Below, piece after piece: positions 8,981 through 17,939 of a stretch of 64,000 nucleotides of DNA. Numbering within the stretch: the first letter of the stretch is position 1; the number at the start of each line of letters is the position of its first letter. Below the pieces are notes generated by a model. The model had not been told where the DNA came from. It ran no database searches and saw only the letters and a list, made by a program, of their open reading frames with translations. The translations under genes and the position numbers were made by a program. Origin of the DNA: Teichococcus rhizosphaerae (lineage in GTDB: Bacteria > Pseudomonadota > Alphaproteobacteria > Acetobacterales > Acetobacteraceae); NCBI RefSeq assembly GCF_002631185.1, contig NZ_PDNU01000002.1, positions 124,001-188,000 of the forward strand, written 5' to 3'.

Positions 8981-9014
8981 TTAAAGCTTCAGGAACAGGG
9001 CGCAAGCCGGCGTT
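8981..9014. repeat. Dispersed intergenic repeat, copy B
   Basis: Second copy of the motif at 2769-2804: TTAAAG, CTTCAGGAACA and, after a variable stretch, GGCGTT. It lies 19 bases after the stop of the FadR-type regulator, as copy A lies at the mepA stop. The element may extend further towards 9120, where no coding sequence is evident. Confidence 0.45.
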
Positions 9015-9148
9015 GTTGGGAAGGCGGTGGAAGCGGCGCCCGGACACCGCTTGGAAGCAAGGGCCGGCCTTTCCGTGCCCCAGGCGCAAAAACCCGCCTT
9101 CCGCCGTGGCTTCCGCGGCCAAGTGGCGGAAAATACGGCATTCGCTTG

Positions 9149-9178
9149 TTGACCGGCGCGCTGGAACCTTCGTAGAAC
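9149..9178 (+). promoter_or_regulatory. lexA promoter with overlapping SOS box
   Basis: GAAC-CTTCGTA-GAAC at 9164-9178 matches the alphaproteobacterial LexA operator (GTTC-N7-GTTC, read here on the other strand). A -35-like TTGACC lies at 9149-9154 and a -10-like TAGAAC at 9173-9178 with an 18-base spacer, so the operator covers the spacer end and the -10. This is the expected arrangement for LexA autorepression, relieved by RecA-stimulated self-cleavage. Confidence 0.75.
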
Positions 9179-9234
9179 ACCGGAATGGTTGCCGCTTTGT
9201 TCGCGGCACTGTTCTGGCCGCAGGGAGCCCGCCA

Positions 9235-9969
9235 ATGCTGACGCGCAAGCAACATGAGTTGCTGATGTTCATCGACCGGCACCTGCGCAGCACCGGCTTC
9301 TCGCCCTCCTTCGAGGAGATGAAGGACGCGCTCAAGCTGCGCTCGAAATCCGGCATCCACCGCCTGATCACCGCGCTGGAAGAGCGGGGCTTCCTGCGCC
9401 GCCGCGCGCACCGCGCCCGGGCGCTGGAGGTGATCCGGCTGCCGGAGGGCGCCGCCCCCGCGGTCATCCCGGCCGCCGCGCTCCTGGAGGAGGCCGCGCC
9501 GCCCCGGCCCGGCTTCTCGGCCAATGTCATCCGCGGCCATTTCGCCTCCAACCTGGCCGGCGTGGCCAAGGGGGCCGATGAGGCCGCGGCGGTGAGCCTG
9601 CCGCTCTATGGCCGCATCGCCGCCGGCCAGCCGATCGAGGCGCTGCGCGACCAGGGCACCAGCGTCGGCGTGCCGGCCGGGCTGCTCGGCGGCGGCGAGC
9701 ACTACGCCCTGGAGGTGGCCGGCGATTCGATGATCGAGGCCGGCATCCTCGATGGCGACACGGTGATCATCCGCCGGGGCGACACCGCCGAGAGCGGCGA
9801 CGTGGTCGTGGCGCTGGTGGACGACGCGGAGGTGACGCTGAAGCGCCTGCGCCGCCGCAACAACTCCGTGGCGCTGGAAGCCGCCAACCCGCGCTACGAG
9901 ACCCGAATCTTCGGGCCGGACCGCGTCAAGGTGCAGGGCCGGCTGGTCGGGCTGCTGCGCCGCTACTGA
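9235..9969 (+). CDS. lexA: LexA repressor (SOS response)
   Basis: SOS repressor and self-cleaving serine peptidase, 244 residues. The N-terminus is the classic LexA winged helix ([42 protein letters not shown]). The S24 half has the cleavage bond in GRIAAGQP (A130-G131), catalytic S165 ([12 protein letters not shown]) and K203 (EVTLKRL). A 30-residue Ala/Pro-rich linker insertion between the two halves is typical of alphaproteobacteria. ATG 9235 has AGGGAG at 9222-9227. An SOS box lies about 60 bases upstream. The 3' end overlaps the convergent comEC gene by 7 bases. Confidence 0.97.
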   Translation: MLTRKQHELLMFIDRHLRSTGFSPSFEEMKDALKLRSKSGIHRLITALEERGFLRRRAHRARALEVIRLPEGAAPAVIPAAALLEEAAPPRPGFSANVIRGHFASNLAGVAKGADEAAAVSLPLYGRIAAGQPIEALRDQGTSVGVPAGLLGGGEHYALEVAGDSMIEAGILDGDTVIIRRGDTAESGDVVVALVDDAEVTLKRLRRRNNSVALEAANPRYETRIFGPDRVKVQGRLVGLLRRY

Positions 9970-12146
9970 GCGTCCGGAGCGGCGCGCGGGCGGGGCGGCG
10001 GCGGCACCCAGGGCCGCACCCCCCGCCAGGCGCGGTCCGAGACCACCACCGCCCCCTCGCCCGGCCGCAGCCAGACGGCGTGCGGCCCATTGCGCCAGAC
10101 GCTGAAGCGGTCCAGCCGGGCCGTGCCGGGGCAGCGGCCCCGGATCGGCTCCGCCGCCACCAGCAGCGCCGCGCCCTCGGCACAATATGGCGTGGCCAGC
10201 AGGGGTGGCGCCGTCTCTCCCTTGCGAACCTTGGGCGCGCGCAGCAGCAGCGCCACCGGCCCCTCCGCGTGGGGCTGGAAGCGGCAGGCCCGCGCGGTGC
10301 AGTCCAGCCCTGGCGCGGCGGCCTCGCCGGCGGCCAGGGCTTCCGCCTCCTCCTCCGCCCATCCGCGCAGCCAGGCATCGCGCAGAAAGGCCGAGCCGCC
10401 ATTGGATTTCTGCAGCACCACGCCGGCGGACGTGCGCAGCGCGATCAGCCTCGCATCGGCCGAGACCAGCAGGTCGGGCGGCGTGACAAGGGCGCCGCTG
10501 GCCAGCCCGGCGGCCAGCATGGGCAGCCCCAGCAGCCGCCAGCGTGCCTGCCACAGGCACAGCCATGCCAGCCCCGCCGAGGCCAGCAGCAGCCCCCAGC
10601 CCGGCATCGGCATCGCCTGGATCGCGGCGCCGGGCCAGCCGGCCACGGCGCGGGCCACCAGAAGCACCGCCTCCACTCCCCAGCCCATCGGCGCCAGGGC
10701 CCAATGCTCCAGCCCCAGCGGCATCAGCGCCAGCGCCGCCATGCCGGCGGGCATCACCAGGAAGGAGGTGAGCGGCACCGCCACCATGTTGGCCACCACG
10801 CCGTAGAGCTGCAGCCGGCCGAAATGGTGCAGGCCATAGGGGGTGGTCGCGATGCCGGCCAGCAGGGAGGTGGCCAGCATGCCGAGCAGCAGCGCCGCCG
10901 GCCGCCGCCACCAGCCGGGCGCGGCGCGCAGCCCCGCCAGCCAGGGTGCCATCGCCTCCGCGCCGGCGATCAGCACCAGCACGGCGGCGAAGCTCATCTG
11001 GAAGGAGGGGCCGAGCAGCGCGGCGGGGTTGAAGGCCAGCACCGCCACCGCGGCCACCGCCAACGCGCGCAGCGAGAGCGCCCGCCGCCCCGTCAGCACC
11101 CCCAGCGTGACCAGCGCCGCCATGGCGAAGCTGCGCTGCATCGGCACCTGCGCGCCGGTCAGGAGCAGGTATCCGGCGCCGAGCAGCAGGCTGCCCGCGG
11201 CGGCGATGCGCGTGCCCTCCACCCGCAGCGCCAGCCAAGGCCAGAGCGCCACGGCGAAGCGCAGCATCCCGAAGCCCAGCCCCATGACGATGGCGATGTG
11301 CAGCCCGGACACGGACAGCAGGTGCGCCAGGCCGGAATCCCGCATCGCGGCGATGTCGGCGGACGGGATGGCGCTCTGCCCGCCGGTCAGCAGCGCGGCG
11401 GAGATGGCGCCGGCCCCGCCGGGCAGCACCGCCATGACACTGTGCTCGATACCGGCCCGCAGCGCGGCGAAGCGCCGCGGCGCTTCGGCCTCGGCCAGCC
11501 TTTCCGCCGGGCCGAGCGCAAAGCCCGAGCCGCCCTGCCCCTTGAAGAAGGCTTCCCGCTGGAAGTCCCAGCCGCCCGGATAGGCCGGGGCGGAGGGGGC
11601 GCGCACCAGGGAGCGCACGCGGATGCGGTCGCCCGGCACGGGGCGCAGCGGATCGTTGGCGCGCAGCCGCAGGCGCAGCCAGCGCGGCAGCGGCTCCCCG
11701 CCATCGAGGCCGGGCGTGGCCAGCGTCACCCGCAGGCCCTGCGGCAGCGCCTCCACCGCCTCCACCACGCCCTCGACCACCACGGCCCGCGCGGGCAGTT
11801 CCAAAGGTGGCGGCAGGCGTGCCGCGTGCCAGAGCGGCAGCGCGAAACCAAGCGCCGCCATGCCGGCCAGCGCCACCACCCACCCGGCCAGCCGCCAGCC
11901 CCGCCATGCCAGCAGCAGCGCCAGCAGCAGCAGGGGCCAGGGCAGCCAGAGCCAGGCCGCGCCCGGCTCCGCGCGGCCGGCGAAATAGGCCAGGACGCCC
12001 GCTCCCATCGCCACGGGCAGCCAGAGCGGCAGCCGCTGCCATTCCGGCGCCAGCAACGCCTCGGCCCGCGCGGGCAGGAAAGCCAGACGCGCCCAGGGCC
12101 AGGCGAAGCCGCGCAAAGCCGCAGCAGTAACGGGAATATTGTTCAT
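9963..12146 (-). CDS. comEC: ComEC/Rec2 family competence membrane protein
   Basis: Polytopic inner-membrane protein of 727 residues, related to the channel that brings single-stranded DNA into naturally competent cells. It has early membrane segments, an OB-like soluble part ([30 protein letters not shown]), then the Competence domain: [37 protein letters not shown] and [17 protein letters not shown]. The C-terminal 170 residues keep a short MBL-like region ([11 protein letters not shown]) but lack the HxHxDH metal site, so the nuclease half is missing or degenerate. Located between lexA and gltX, an arrangement known from other alphaproteobacteria. The final codons overlap the end of lexA. 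Confidence 0.92.
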   Translation of the reverse strand: MNNIPVTAAALRGFAWPWARLAFLPARAEALLAPEWQRLPLWLPVAMGAGVLAYFAGRAEPGAAWLWLPWPLLLLALLLAWRGWRLAGWVVALAGMAALGFALPLWHAARLPPPLELPARAVVVEGVVEAVEALPQGLRVTLATPGLDGGEPLPRWLRLRLRANDPLRPVPGDRIRVRSLVRAPSAPAYPGGWDFQREAFFKGQGGSGFALGPAERLAEAEAPRRFAALRAGIEHSVMAVLPGGAGAISAALLTGGQSAIPSADIAAMRDSGLAHLLSVSGLHIAIVMGLGFGMLRFAVALWPWLALRVEGTRIAAAGSLLLGAGYLLLTGAQVPMQRSFAMAALVTLGVLTGRRALSLRALAVAAVAVLAFNPAALLGPSFQMSFAAVLVLIAGAEAMAPWLAGLRAAPGWWRRPAALLLGMLATSLLAGIATTPYGLHHFGRLQLYGVVANMVAVPLTSFLVMPAGMAALALMPLGLEHWALAPMGWGVEAVLLVARAVAGWPGAAIQAMPMPGWGLLLASAGLAWLCLWQARWRLLGLPMLAAGLASGALVTPPDLLVSADARLIALRTSAGVVLQKSNGGSAFLRDAWLRGWAEEEAEALAAGEAAAPGLDCTARACRFQPHAEGPVALLLRAPKVRKGETAPPLLATPYCAEGAALLVAAEPIRGRCPGTARLDRFSVWRNGPHAVWLRPGEGAVVVSDRAWRGVRPWVPPPPRPRAAPDAQ

Positions 12147-12225
12147 ATTTTATCAACCATTACGCGCACTCTACAGCAAGGCCCGGCGGTGGTAGAAGCA
12201 CCAGCTCGAAGGAATTGGCTGAGCA

Positions 12226-13620
12226 ATGACCGTACGCACCCGTTTCGCCCCCTCCCCGACCGGGTATCTGCACATCGGGGGGGCGCGCACCGCCCTCTTC
12301 AACTTCCTCTTCGCGCGCCACCATGGCGGGCAGTACCTGCTGCGCATCGAGGACACCGACCGCGCCCGCTCCACGCCGGAAGCGGTGCGGCAGATCCTGG
12401 ACAGCCTGGAATGGCTCGGCCTCAGCCCGGACGAGCCGCCGGTGATGCAGACCGCGCAGGAGGCCCGCCACGCCGAGGTGGCCCGCCAGCTTCTGGCCGA
12501 GGGCAAGGCCTATCAGTGCTTCTGCACGCCGGAGGAGCTGGCGGAGATGCGCGAGACGGCCATGAAGGAAGGCCGCCCGCCGCGCTACGATGGCCGCTGG
12601 CGCGACCGCGACCCGGCCGAGGCGCCGGCGGGCGTGAAGCCCGTCATCCGCATCAAGGCCCCGCGTGGGGGCGAGACGGTGATCCGCGACCTCGTGCAGG
12701 GCGAGGTCCGGGTGCAGAACACCGAGCTGGACGACATGATCATCCTGCGCTCGGACGGCACGCCGACCTACCTGCACGCCGTGGTGGTGGACGACCACGA
12801 CATGGCCATCACCCATGTCATCCGCGGCGACGACCACCTGACCAACACCTTCCGCCAGGTGATGGTCTATGACGCCATGGGGTGGCGGCGGCCGCATTTC
12901 GCCCATATCCCGCTGATCCATGGCGCGGACGGCGCCAAGCTCTCCAAGCGCCATGGCGCGGTGGGCGCGCTGGAGTTCCGCGATCAGGGCTTTCTGCCGG
13001 AGGCTGTGTGCAACTACCTCCTCCGCCTCGGCTGGGGCCATGGCGACGAGGAGTTCGTGCCGCGCGACCGCGCCATCGCGCTGTTCGACCTGAAGGATGT
13101 GGGCCGCGCCGCCAGCCGGATGGACTACGCCAAGCTCACCCACCTGAACGCGCAGTATCTCCGCCAGATGGACGCCGACGCCGTCACCGGCCGGGTGCTG
13201 GAGATCCTGCGCCGCCAGGGGCCGCTGCCGCATGGCGCCGCCACCACCATCCGCGCGCTGATGCCCGATATCCAGCCGCGCGCCCGCACCTTGCTGGAAG
13301 CGGCCTCGATGTGCGGCTTCGCCATCGCCAGCATTCCCCTGACCTTCGAGCCGAAGGCGCAGGCGCAGCTGAACGACGAGGCCAAGGCGCGCCTGCTCGA
13401 CCTCGCCGAGTTCCTCTCGGAAGCGCCATGGGAGCGCGCCGACCTCGACAAGTGGCTCCGCGACTATGCCGAGGTGAAGGAGATGAAGCTGGGCGCCGTG
13501 GCGCAGCCGCTGCGCGCCGCGCTGACCGGCAGCACGCAGTCGCCGCCGATCGACGCGGTGCTGTTCGCGCTGGGCCGCGACGAGGCCCTGGCGCGGATGC
13601 GCGCCGCCGCCGGCGCCTGA
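12226..13620 (+). CDS. gltX: Glutamyl-tRNA synthetase
   Basis: Charges tRNA-Glu (and possibly tRNA-Gln, if this is the non-discriminating form used with GatCAB) with glutamate. The 464-residue protein starts VRTRFAPSPTGYLHIGGART, containing the class I HIGH-type motif, has the Glu/tRNA-site region LLRIEDTDRARSTPEA, and the KMSKS-type loop as KLSKRHG. The C-terminal anticodon-binding helices are present (FEPKAQAQLNDEAK, LDKWLRDYAE). Start ATG 12226 is divergent from comEC. A strong hairpin separates it from the convergent gene at 13666. Confidence 0.97.
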   Translation: MTVRTRFAPSPTGYLHIGGARTALFNFLFARHHGGQYLLRIEDTDRARSTPEAVRQILDSLEWLGLSPDEPPVMQTAQEARHAEVARQLLAEGKAYQCFCTPEELAEMRETAMKEGRPPRYDGRWRDRDPAEAPAGVKPVIRIKAPRGGETVIRDLVQGEVRVQNTELDDMIILRSDGTPTYLHAVVVDDHDMAITHVIRGDDHLTNTFRQVMVYDAMGWRRPHFAHIPLIHGADGAKLSKRHGAVGALEFRDQGFLPEAVCNYLLRLGWGHGDEEFVPRDRAIALFDLKDVGRAASRMDYAKLTHLNAQYLRQMDADAVTGRVLEILRRQGPLPHGAATTIRALMPDIQPRARTLLEAASMCGFAIASIPLTFEPKAQAQLNDEAKARLLDLAEFLSEAPWERADLDKWLRDYAEVKEMKLGAVAQPLRAALTGSTQSPPIDAVLFALGRDEALARMRAAAGA

Positions 13621-13628
13621 ACCGGACG

Positions 13629-13659
13629 CCAGGCCCGGCGGCGTGCCGCCCGGGCCTGG
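13629..13659. terminator. Strong hairpin between convergent gltX and small gene
   Basis: A 14-bp stem (13629-13642 with 13645-13659, one bulged C) lies 9 bases after the gltX stop and 7 bases from the convergent stop. It lacks a clear T-run on either side, so a bidirectional or Rho-assisted terminator is an inference from position and stem strength. Confidence 0.45.
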
Positions 13660-13665
13660 CTGGCC

Positions 13666-13983
13666 TCAGCCGAAGGACGCGAACACCTTCCGGTCGCGGC
13701 TGTCCTGCATCAGCTTCGTGATGCTGGGCACCTTCTCGAAGCCCAGGCCCGTTGGGAGCGCATCCGGCTCCTCCGGGGGCGTCACGCCGGCATAGCTGCC
13801 GCCGCCGACCTTTTCCCACTTCCCCGCCGGCTTCCTGACCTCGAGGTTGACGACCGTCGCCTTGAGCACCAGCCGCACGATCGCCTCCTTGGGCGCGTTC
13901 GGCTTGCCCAGGCTGGGATGGCCGCCGATCATCTCCCAGCCATTCCGCAGCGCCCACGCCGTCAGCGCGTCCTTGTCCATCAT
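13666..13983 (-). CDS. Small protein of unknown function
   Basis: Soluble 105-residue protein, not recognised. It begins MMDKDALTAWALRNGWEMIGG, where the WALRNGWEMI helix looks like an N-terminal recognition or packing helix, followed by beta-rich sequence (EAIVRLVLKATVVNLEVRKP) and a Lys/Gly/Ser stretch. No signal peptide or membrane segment. The start has AGAGGAG about 8 bases upstream on the minus strand, supporting a real gene. It converges on gltX and diverges from the M20 hydrolase gene. Confidence 0.75.
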   Translation of the reverse strand: MMDKDALTAWALRNGWEMIGGHPSLGKPNAPKEAIVRLVLKATVVNLEVRKPAGKWEKVGGGSYAGVTPPEEPDALPTGLGFEKVPSITKLMQDSRDRKVFASFG

Positions 13984-14154
13984 GTGCCGTGCTCCTCTGG
14001 TCTTCCCCGCTATGCGGCAGGATCGCGCGCGGCGACAGGCAATTCCTGTCGCGCCGGCCCTTTCCCTCGGCGCCGCGCGGGTTCATTTAGCCGCTTTCGA
14101 CAGGTGCGGACGGCTTCCCGCCGCCGCGCGCCGGGCAACCGGGAGTAGGACCGA

Positions 14155-15351
14155 GTGAACGACAGCCTTCTGAACAGCCTGCGGGCCATGCAGCCCGAGC
14201 TGGCTTCCATCCGACAGGACATCCACGCCCATCCCGAGATCGGCATGGAGGAGGAGCGCACCGCGGCGCTGGTGGCGGACAGGCTCCGGGCCTGGGGGCT
14301 GGAGGTGACCGAGGGCGTCGGCAGGCACGGGGTGGTGGGCACGCTGAAGGGCCGCCTGCCCGGCCAGCACGCCATTGGGCTCCGCGCCGACATGGACGCT
14401 CTGATGATCACCGAGGCGACGGGCAAGCCCTATGCTTCCACCAATCCGGGGCTGATGCATGCCTGCGGGCATGACGGCCACACCACCATGCTGCTGGGTG
14501 CCGCGAAGTACCTCGCCGGCAACCGCGACTTCGGCGGCACGGTGCAGTTCATCTTCCAGCCGGCCGAGGAAGGGCGCGGCGGCGCCAAGGCGATGCTGGC
14601 GGACGGGCTGTTCGAGCGCTTCCCCGTCGATGCCGTCTACGGGCTGCACAACATGCCGGAGATGCCGCTCGGCCGGTTCGCCATCCGCCCCGGCCCGTTC
14701 ATGGCGGCGCCGGACCGCTGGGTGGTCACCTTCCGCGGCACGGGCGGGCATGGCGGGGCGGCGGCGCATCTCTCCACCGATGTCACGGTGCTGCAGGCGC
14801 AGTTCATCATGGCGTTGCAGACGGTGGTGAGCCGCAACGTGGCGGCGGTCGATTCCGCCGTCATCAGCGTCGGCGCCATCGCCGGCGGCTCCTTCGGTTC
14901 CACCAACGTGATGCCGGCCGAGATGCGCGTGGGCGGCACGGCGCGCTCCTTCACCCCCGCCGTGCGGGACACGATAGAGCGCCGCATGACCGAGCTGGCG
15001 CAGGGCCTCGCCGCCAGCTTCGGCTGCACGGCCGAGGTGGAGTACCGCCGCAACGGCACGCCGCTGGTGAACCACGCCGAGCACACCGCCCTCGCCGCCG
15101 GCGCCGCCGCCGCGCTGGTCGGCGCGGAGATGGTGCAGGCCGACGCGCCGCCCGTGACCGGCGGCGAGGACTTCGCCTACATGCTGGAGCAGAGGCCCGG
15201 CGCCTTCATCTTCATGGGCCAGGGCGCGGGCGGCGCCACCTCGGAAGGGCTGCACACCCCCACCTACGACTTCAACGACGACGCCATCCCCTATGGCGCC
15301 GGCTACTGGGTCAGCCTGGTGCGGCAGGAGCTGGGCGGCCGGAAGGACTGA
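14155..15351 (+). CDS. M20 family metal-dependent amidohydrolase (hippurate hydrolase-like)
   Basis: Zinc/manganese amidohydrolase of 398 residues that cleaves N-acyl amino acids. The M20D signature is complete: RQDIHAHPEIGMEE, GLRADMDAL, MHACGHDGHTTML (with the M20D cysteine), FQPAEEGRGGA, GLHNMPEMPLG, and GGEDFAYMLE near the end. The GTG start at 14155 has GGGAG at 14141-14145. Convergent with a peptide-binding protein gene, and near a racemase-fold gene; together they could form an uptake and cleavage route for peptides or acyl amino acids, though the substrate cannot be read from sequence. Confidence 0.93.
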   Translation: MNDSLLNSLRAMQPELASIRQDIHAHPEIGMEEERTAALVADRLRAWGLEVTEGVGRHGVVGTLKGRLPGQHAIGLRADMDALMITEATGKPYASTNPGLMHACGHDGHTTMLLGAAKYLAGNRDFGGTVQFIFQPAEEGRGGAKAMLADGLFERFPVDAVYGLHNMPEMPLGRFAIRPGPFMAAPDRWVVTFRGTGGHGGAAAHLSTDVTVLQAQFIMALQTVVSRNVAAVDSAVISVGAIAGGSFGSTNVMPAEMRVGGTARSFTPAVRDTIERRMTELAQGLAASFGCTAEVEYRRNGTPLVNHAEHTALAAGAAAALVGAEMVQADAPPVTGGEDFAYMLEQRPGAFIFMGQGAGGATSEGLHTPTYDFNDDAIPYGAGYWVSLVRQELGGRKD

Positions 15352-15357
15352 GGCCAT

Positions 15358-15388
15358 GGGCCGGGGGGAGTTGCCTTTCCCCCGGCCC
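15358..15388. terminator. Hairpin between convergent M20 hydrolase and peptide-binding protein genes
   Basis: A perfect 10-bp stem (15358-15367 with 15379-15388) with an 11-base loop lies 7 bases after the hydrolase stop and 11 bases from the opposing stop. The sequence after it on the + strand is only GTTCAGG, so no real T-run is present. Confidence 0.5.
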
Positions 15389-15398
15389 GTTCAGGGTG

Positions 15399-16976
15399 TC
15401 AGCCGCGCGGCTTCACGTCCATCGCGCGGGTCATTTCGTCGGCGCGCGGGGTGTGCGCCAGCGTGTCGCGCATCGCCCACAGGTTCACCTGGTGGTGCAG
15501 CGGGATGTAGGCGAAGTCGTCGGCGATCATCTTCGCCATCCTCTGGAACATCGCCTCGCGCTTCTCGTCGTCCACCGTTTCCAGCGCCTGGGTCAGCAGC
15601 GCGTCGAACGCCTTGTTGGAATAGAGCGTGTGGTTGACCGCGCCCCAGCCCTTGGCGCGGTCGCGGGTGGCGAAGTGGCCGCGCATGCCGGCCGAGGGCT
15701 CGCCGGTCGTGTTGGACCAGCCGCTCAGCGCGATCGAGTTGTCCTGCTGCGCCGTGCGGGTGAAGAACACCGAGGCGGGCATGGTGTCCACCACCGGCTT
15801 GACGCCGATGCGCGCCCACATCTGGCCGATGGTCTGGGCGATGACGGCGTCGTTCACGTAGCGGTTGTTGGGCGCGAGCAGCGTGATCTGCAGCCCGTTC
15901 GGATAGCCCGCCTCGGCCAGAAGCTGCCTGGCGCGCGCCGGGTCATAGGCCGGCGCCGGCACGTCCGGCGCGTAGCCGAAGGTTCCCGCCGGCATCATCT
16001 GCCCCGTGGGGTTGGCCGCGCCCGACATCACCCGCTCGGCGATGCCCTTGCGGTTGATGGCGATGGAGAGCGCCTCGCGCACGCGGCGGTCGAGGAAGGG
16101 ATTCTTGTCCAGCTTCTCGCCGTTCGGCCCGGCGACATAGGGCGTCTGCTCGCGCATGTCGTAGCGCATCAGGATGCTGCGCAGGCTGTCGGCGCGCGAG
16201 ATGTGGATGCCGCTCTCCTTCGCGAGCCCCTCGACATCCTGCGTCGGCACGCTGTCGATCAGGTCCACGTCGCCGGCGCGCAGCGCGGCCACGCGCGCGC
16301 CGTTGCTCGGGATCATGCGGTAGTCCACCCGCTCCCAGGGCTGCTTCTCGCCCCAATAGGCCTCGTTGCGCACCAGCATGGCGCGGCTGCCATGGTCGTA
16401 GCGCTCCAGCCGGTAGGGGCCGGTGCCCATCGCCGCGCGGCCGCCATTGAAGTCGGCAGTGGCCACCTCGTCGCCCAGGCCGCGCCAGATCACCGCCACC
16501 TGCGTCAGGTCGGTGGGCAGCAGCGGGTGCACCTTGTCCGTGTGCAGGCGCAGCGTGTGTGGGTCGATCACCTCGATGCGGGTGATGCCGCGGGTATAGA
16601 CGGCGTAGGAGCCGGGGCTGTTGGCCACCTTCGGCACGCGCGAGAGGGTGTTCACCACGTCCTCGGCGGTGAACGCCTCGCCGTTGTGCCACTTCACGCC
16701 GCGGCGGAGCTTCAGCTCCCAGGTCAGGTCGTCGATCGCCTTCCAGCTTTCGGCCAGGCCGGGGACGGGGCGGCTGTCCGGCGTGCGCTCGACCAGCGCC
16801 TCGAACACATGGTCGGCCAGCGCCGCGTTGGGCGTGAGCGTATGGTAGTGCGGATCGAAGGAGGTGGCGGGGGCGGCGACCGCCAGGCGCAGGGTCTGCG
16901 CCCCGGCCGGCAGCGCGGCGGCGCCAAGGCCCAAGGAAACGAGGAGGGCGGCGGCGGCCCGTTCGGTGCGTCGCAT
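15399..16976 (-). CDS. ABC transporter substrate-binding protein, peptide/SBP_bac_5 family
   Basis: Periplasmic binding protein of 525 residues of the DppA/OppA class. A signal peptide (RTERAAAALLVSLGLGAAALPAGAQ, read in parts) precedes the fold start LRLAVAAPATSFDPHYHTL. Family features include VFEALVERTPDSRPVPGLAESW, the WHNGEAFTAEDVV segment and a GTGPYRLERYDHG loop. ATG 16976 is selected by the GGGAG 8 bases upstream and the signal peptide. No permease or ATPase lies next to it, so it is an orphan in this window; it diverges from the racemase-fold gene 283 bases away. Confidence 0.92.
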   Translation of the reverse strand: MRRTERAAAALLVSLGLGAAALPAGAQTLRLAVAAPATSFDPHYHTLTPNAALADHVFEALVERTPDSRPVPGLAESWKAIDDLTWELKLRRGVKWHNGEAFTAEDVVNTLSRVPKVANSPGSYAVYTRGITRIEVIDPHTLRLHTDKVHPLLPTDLTQVAVIWRGLGDEVATADFNGGRAAMGTGPYRLERYDHGSRAMLVRNEAYWGEKQPWERVDYRMIPSNGARVAALRAGDVDLIDSVPTQDVEGLAKESGIHISRADSLRSILMRYDMREQTPYVAGPNGEKLDKNPFLDRRVREALSIAINRKGIAERVMSGAANPTGQMMPAGTFGYAPDVPAPAYDPARARQLLAEAGYPNGLQITLLAPNNRYVNDAVIAQTIGQMWARIGVKPVVDTMPASVFFTRTAQQDNSIALSGWSNTTGEPSAGMRGHFATRDRAKGWGAVNHTLYSNKAFDALLTQALETVDDEKREAMFQRMAKMIADDFAYIPLHHQVNLWAMRDTLAHTPRADEMTRAMDVKPRG

Positions 16977-17259
16977 CGTGAAATCTCCCGTTCCGGCGCG
17001 CGGCATCGCCACGCCGGTCATGTCGGCCGTGCTGGCCGTTTTTCTTGTTCTGCCCGCCACTGGATCAGCCGCACGGGGGCGCTGTCAACGCCGGGCAGCC
17101 CCCGCCCCTCCAACGGCCCGCCTCCCCGGCCACCCTCCGAGCGGTGGCTGGACGGGCGGGCGGAATGCAGCTTTTCTGCCGCCACTGGCCCCGGCCGGGC
17201 GGTGGCGCCGGTGCCGTCACCCTCCCCGGTCGCCCTGGCTGTTCTGCGAGGTTGAAGCG

Positions 17260-17892
17260 ATGCGGCTTGCCCTGATCCATGCCCTGCGGCACTCGCCGCC
17301 TCCCATCGAGGCGGCGCTGGCCCGGCTCTGGCCGGAAGCGCGGTCGATGAACCTGCTGGATGACAGCCTCTCCGCCGACCTCGCGAGGGAAGGCCAGCTG
17401 ACGCCGGCGATAACGGCGCGCTTCCAGGCGCTGGCCGACTACGCGGTGGGCACGGGCGCGCGCGGCATCCTGTTCACCTGCTCGGCCTTCGGTCCCTGCC
17501 TGGAAGCCGTGGCCGGGCGCCTCGCACCGATGCCCGTGCTGAAGCCCAACGAGGCGATGATCGAGGAAGCGGTGGCGGCGGGGCGGCGCATCGGCCTGCT
17601 CGCCACCTTCGGGCCGGCGCTCGACTCGATGCCGCGCGAGTTCCCGCCGGGCGTGGAGGTGGTGCCCTGCCTCGCCGAGGGGGCGCTGGCCGCGCTCGAC
17701 GCGGGCGACATGGACGCGCATGACCGCCTGGCCGCCGAGGCGGCGAAGCGGCTCGCGGGCTGCGACGTCATCGCGCTGGCGCAGTTCAGCCTGGCGCGCG
17801 CCGCGCCCCGCGTGGCCGAAGCCACCGGCCTTCCGGTGCTGACCACGCCGGACAGCGCCGTGCGCAAGATGCGCCGCCTGCTGGAAGGCTGA
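17260..17892 (+). CDS. Aspartate/glutamate/hydantoin racemase-fold protein
   Basis: Protein of 210 residues with the Asp/Glu racemase fold. The first active-site loop is kept (ILFTCSAFGPCLEAV, with Cys), as are PVLKPNEAMIEEAVAAG and GRRIGLLATFGP. At the position of the second catalytic Cys the sequence reads DVIALAQFSLARA, with Gln instead, so a two-base racemase mechanism is doubtful; decarboxylase or isomerase-like relatives of the fold are alternatives. Start ATG 17260 follows GAGG with proper spacing. It is divergent from the peptide-binding protein gene. Confidence 0.82.
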   Translation: MRLALIHALRHSPPPIEAALARLWPEARSMNLLDDSLSADLAREGQLTPAITARFQALADYAVGTGARGILFTCSAFGPCLEAVAGRLAPMPVLKPNEAMIEEAVAAGRRIGLLATFGPALDSMPREFPPGVEVVPCLAEGALAALDAGDMDAHDRLAAEAAKRLAGCDVIALAQFSLARAAPRVAEATGLPVLTTPDSAVRKMRRLLEG

Positions 17893-17939
17893 AGCCCGGG
17901 CCAACCATGCGGTAACCCGCCGCATGGCAGGCTGGCTCC

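Noticed and set aside
9199-9214. Second SOS-like motif GTTC-GCGGCACT-GTTC before lexA
   Set aside because: The spacer is 8 bases, not 7, so it does not fit the alphaproteobacterial LexA box; kept only as a possible weak half-site.
8989-12872. Very long open frames opposite lexA and comEC (minus 8989-12156, plus 10080-12872)
   Set aside because: Both are antisense or out-of-frame shadows with Ala/Arg/Gln-rich composition; comEC, lexA and gltX account for the region.
15396-17255. Plus-strand open frame of 619 codons opposite the peptide-binding protein
   Set aside because: No protein-like features; antisense to a gene with signal peptide and family motifs.
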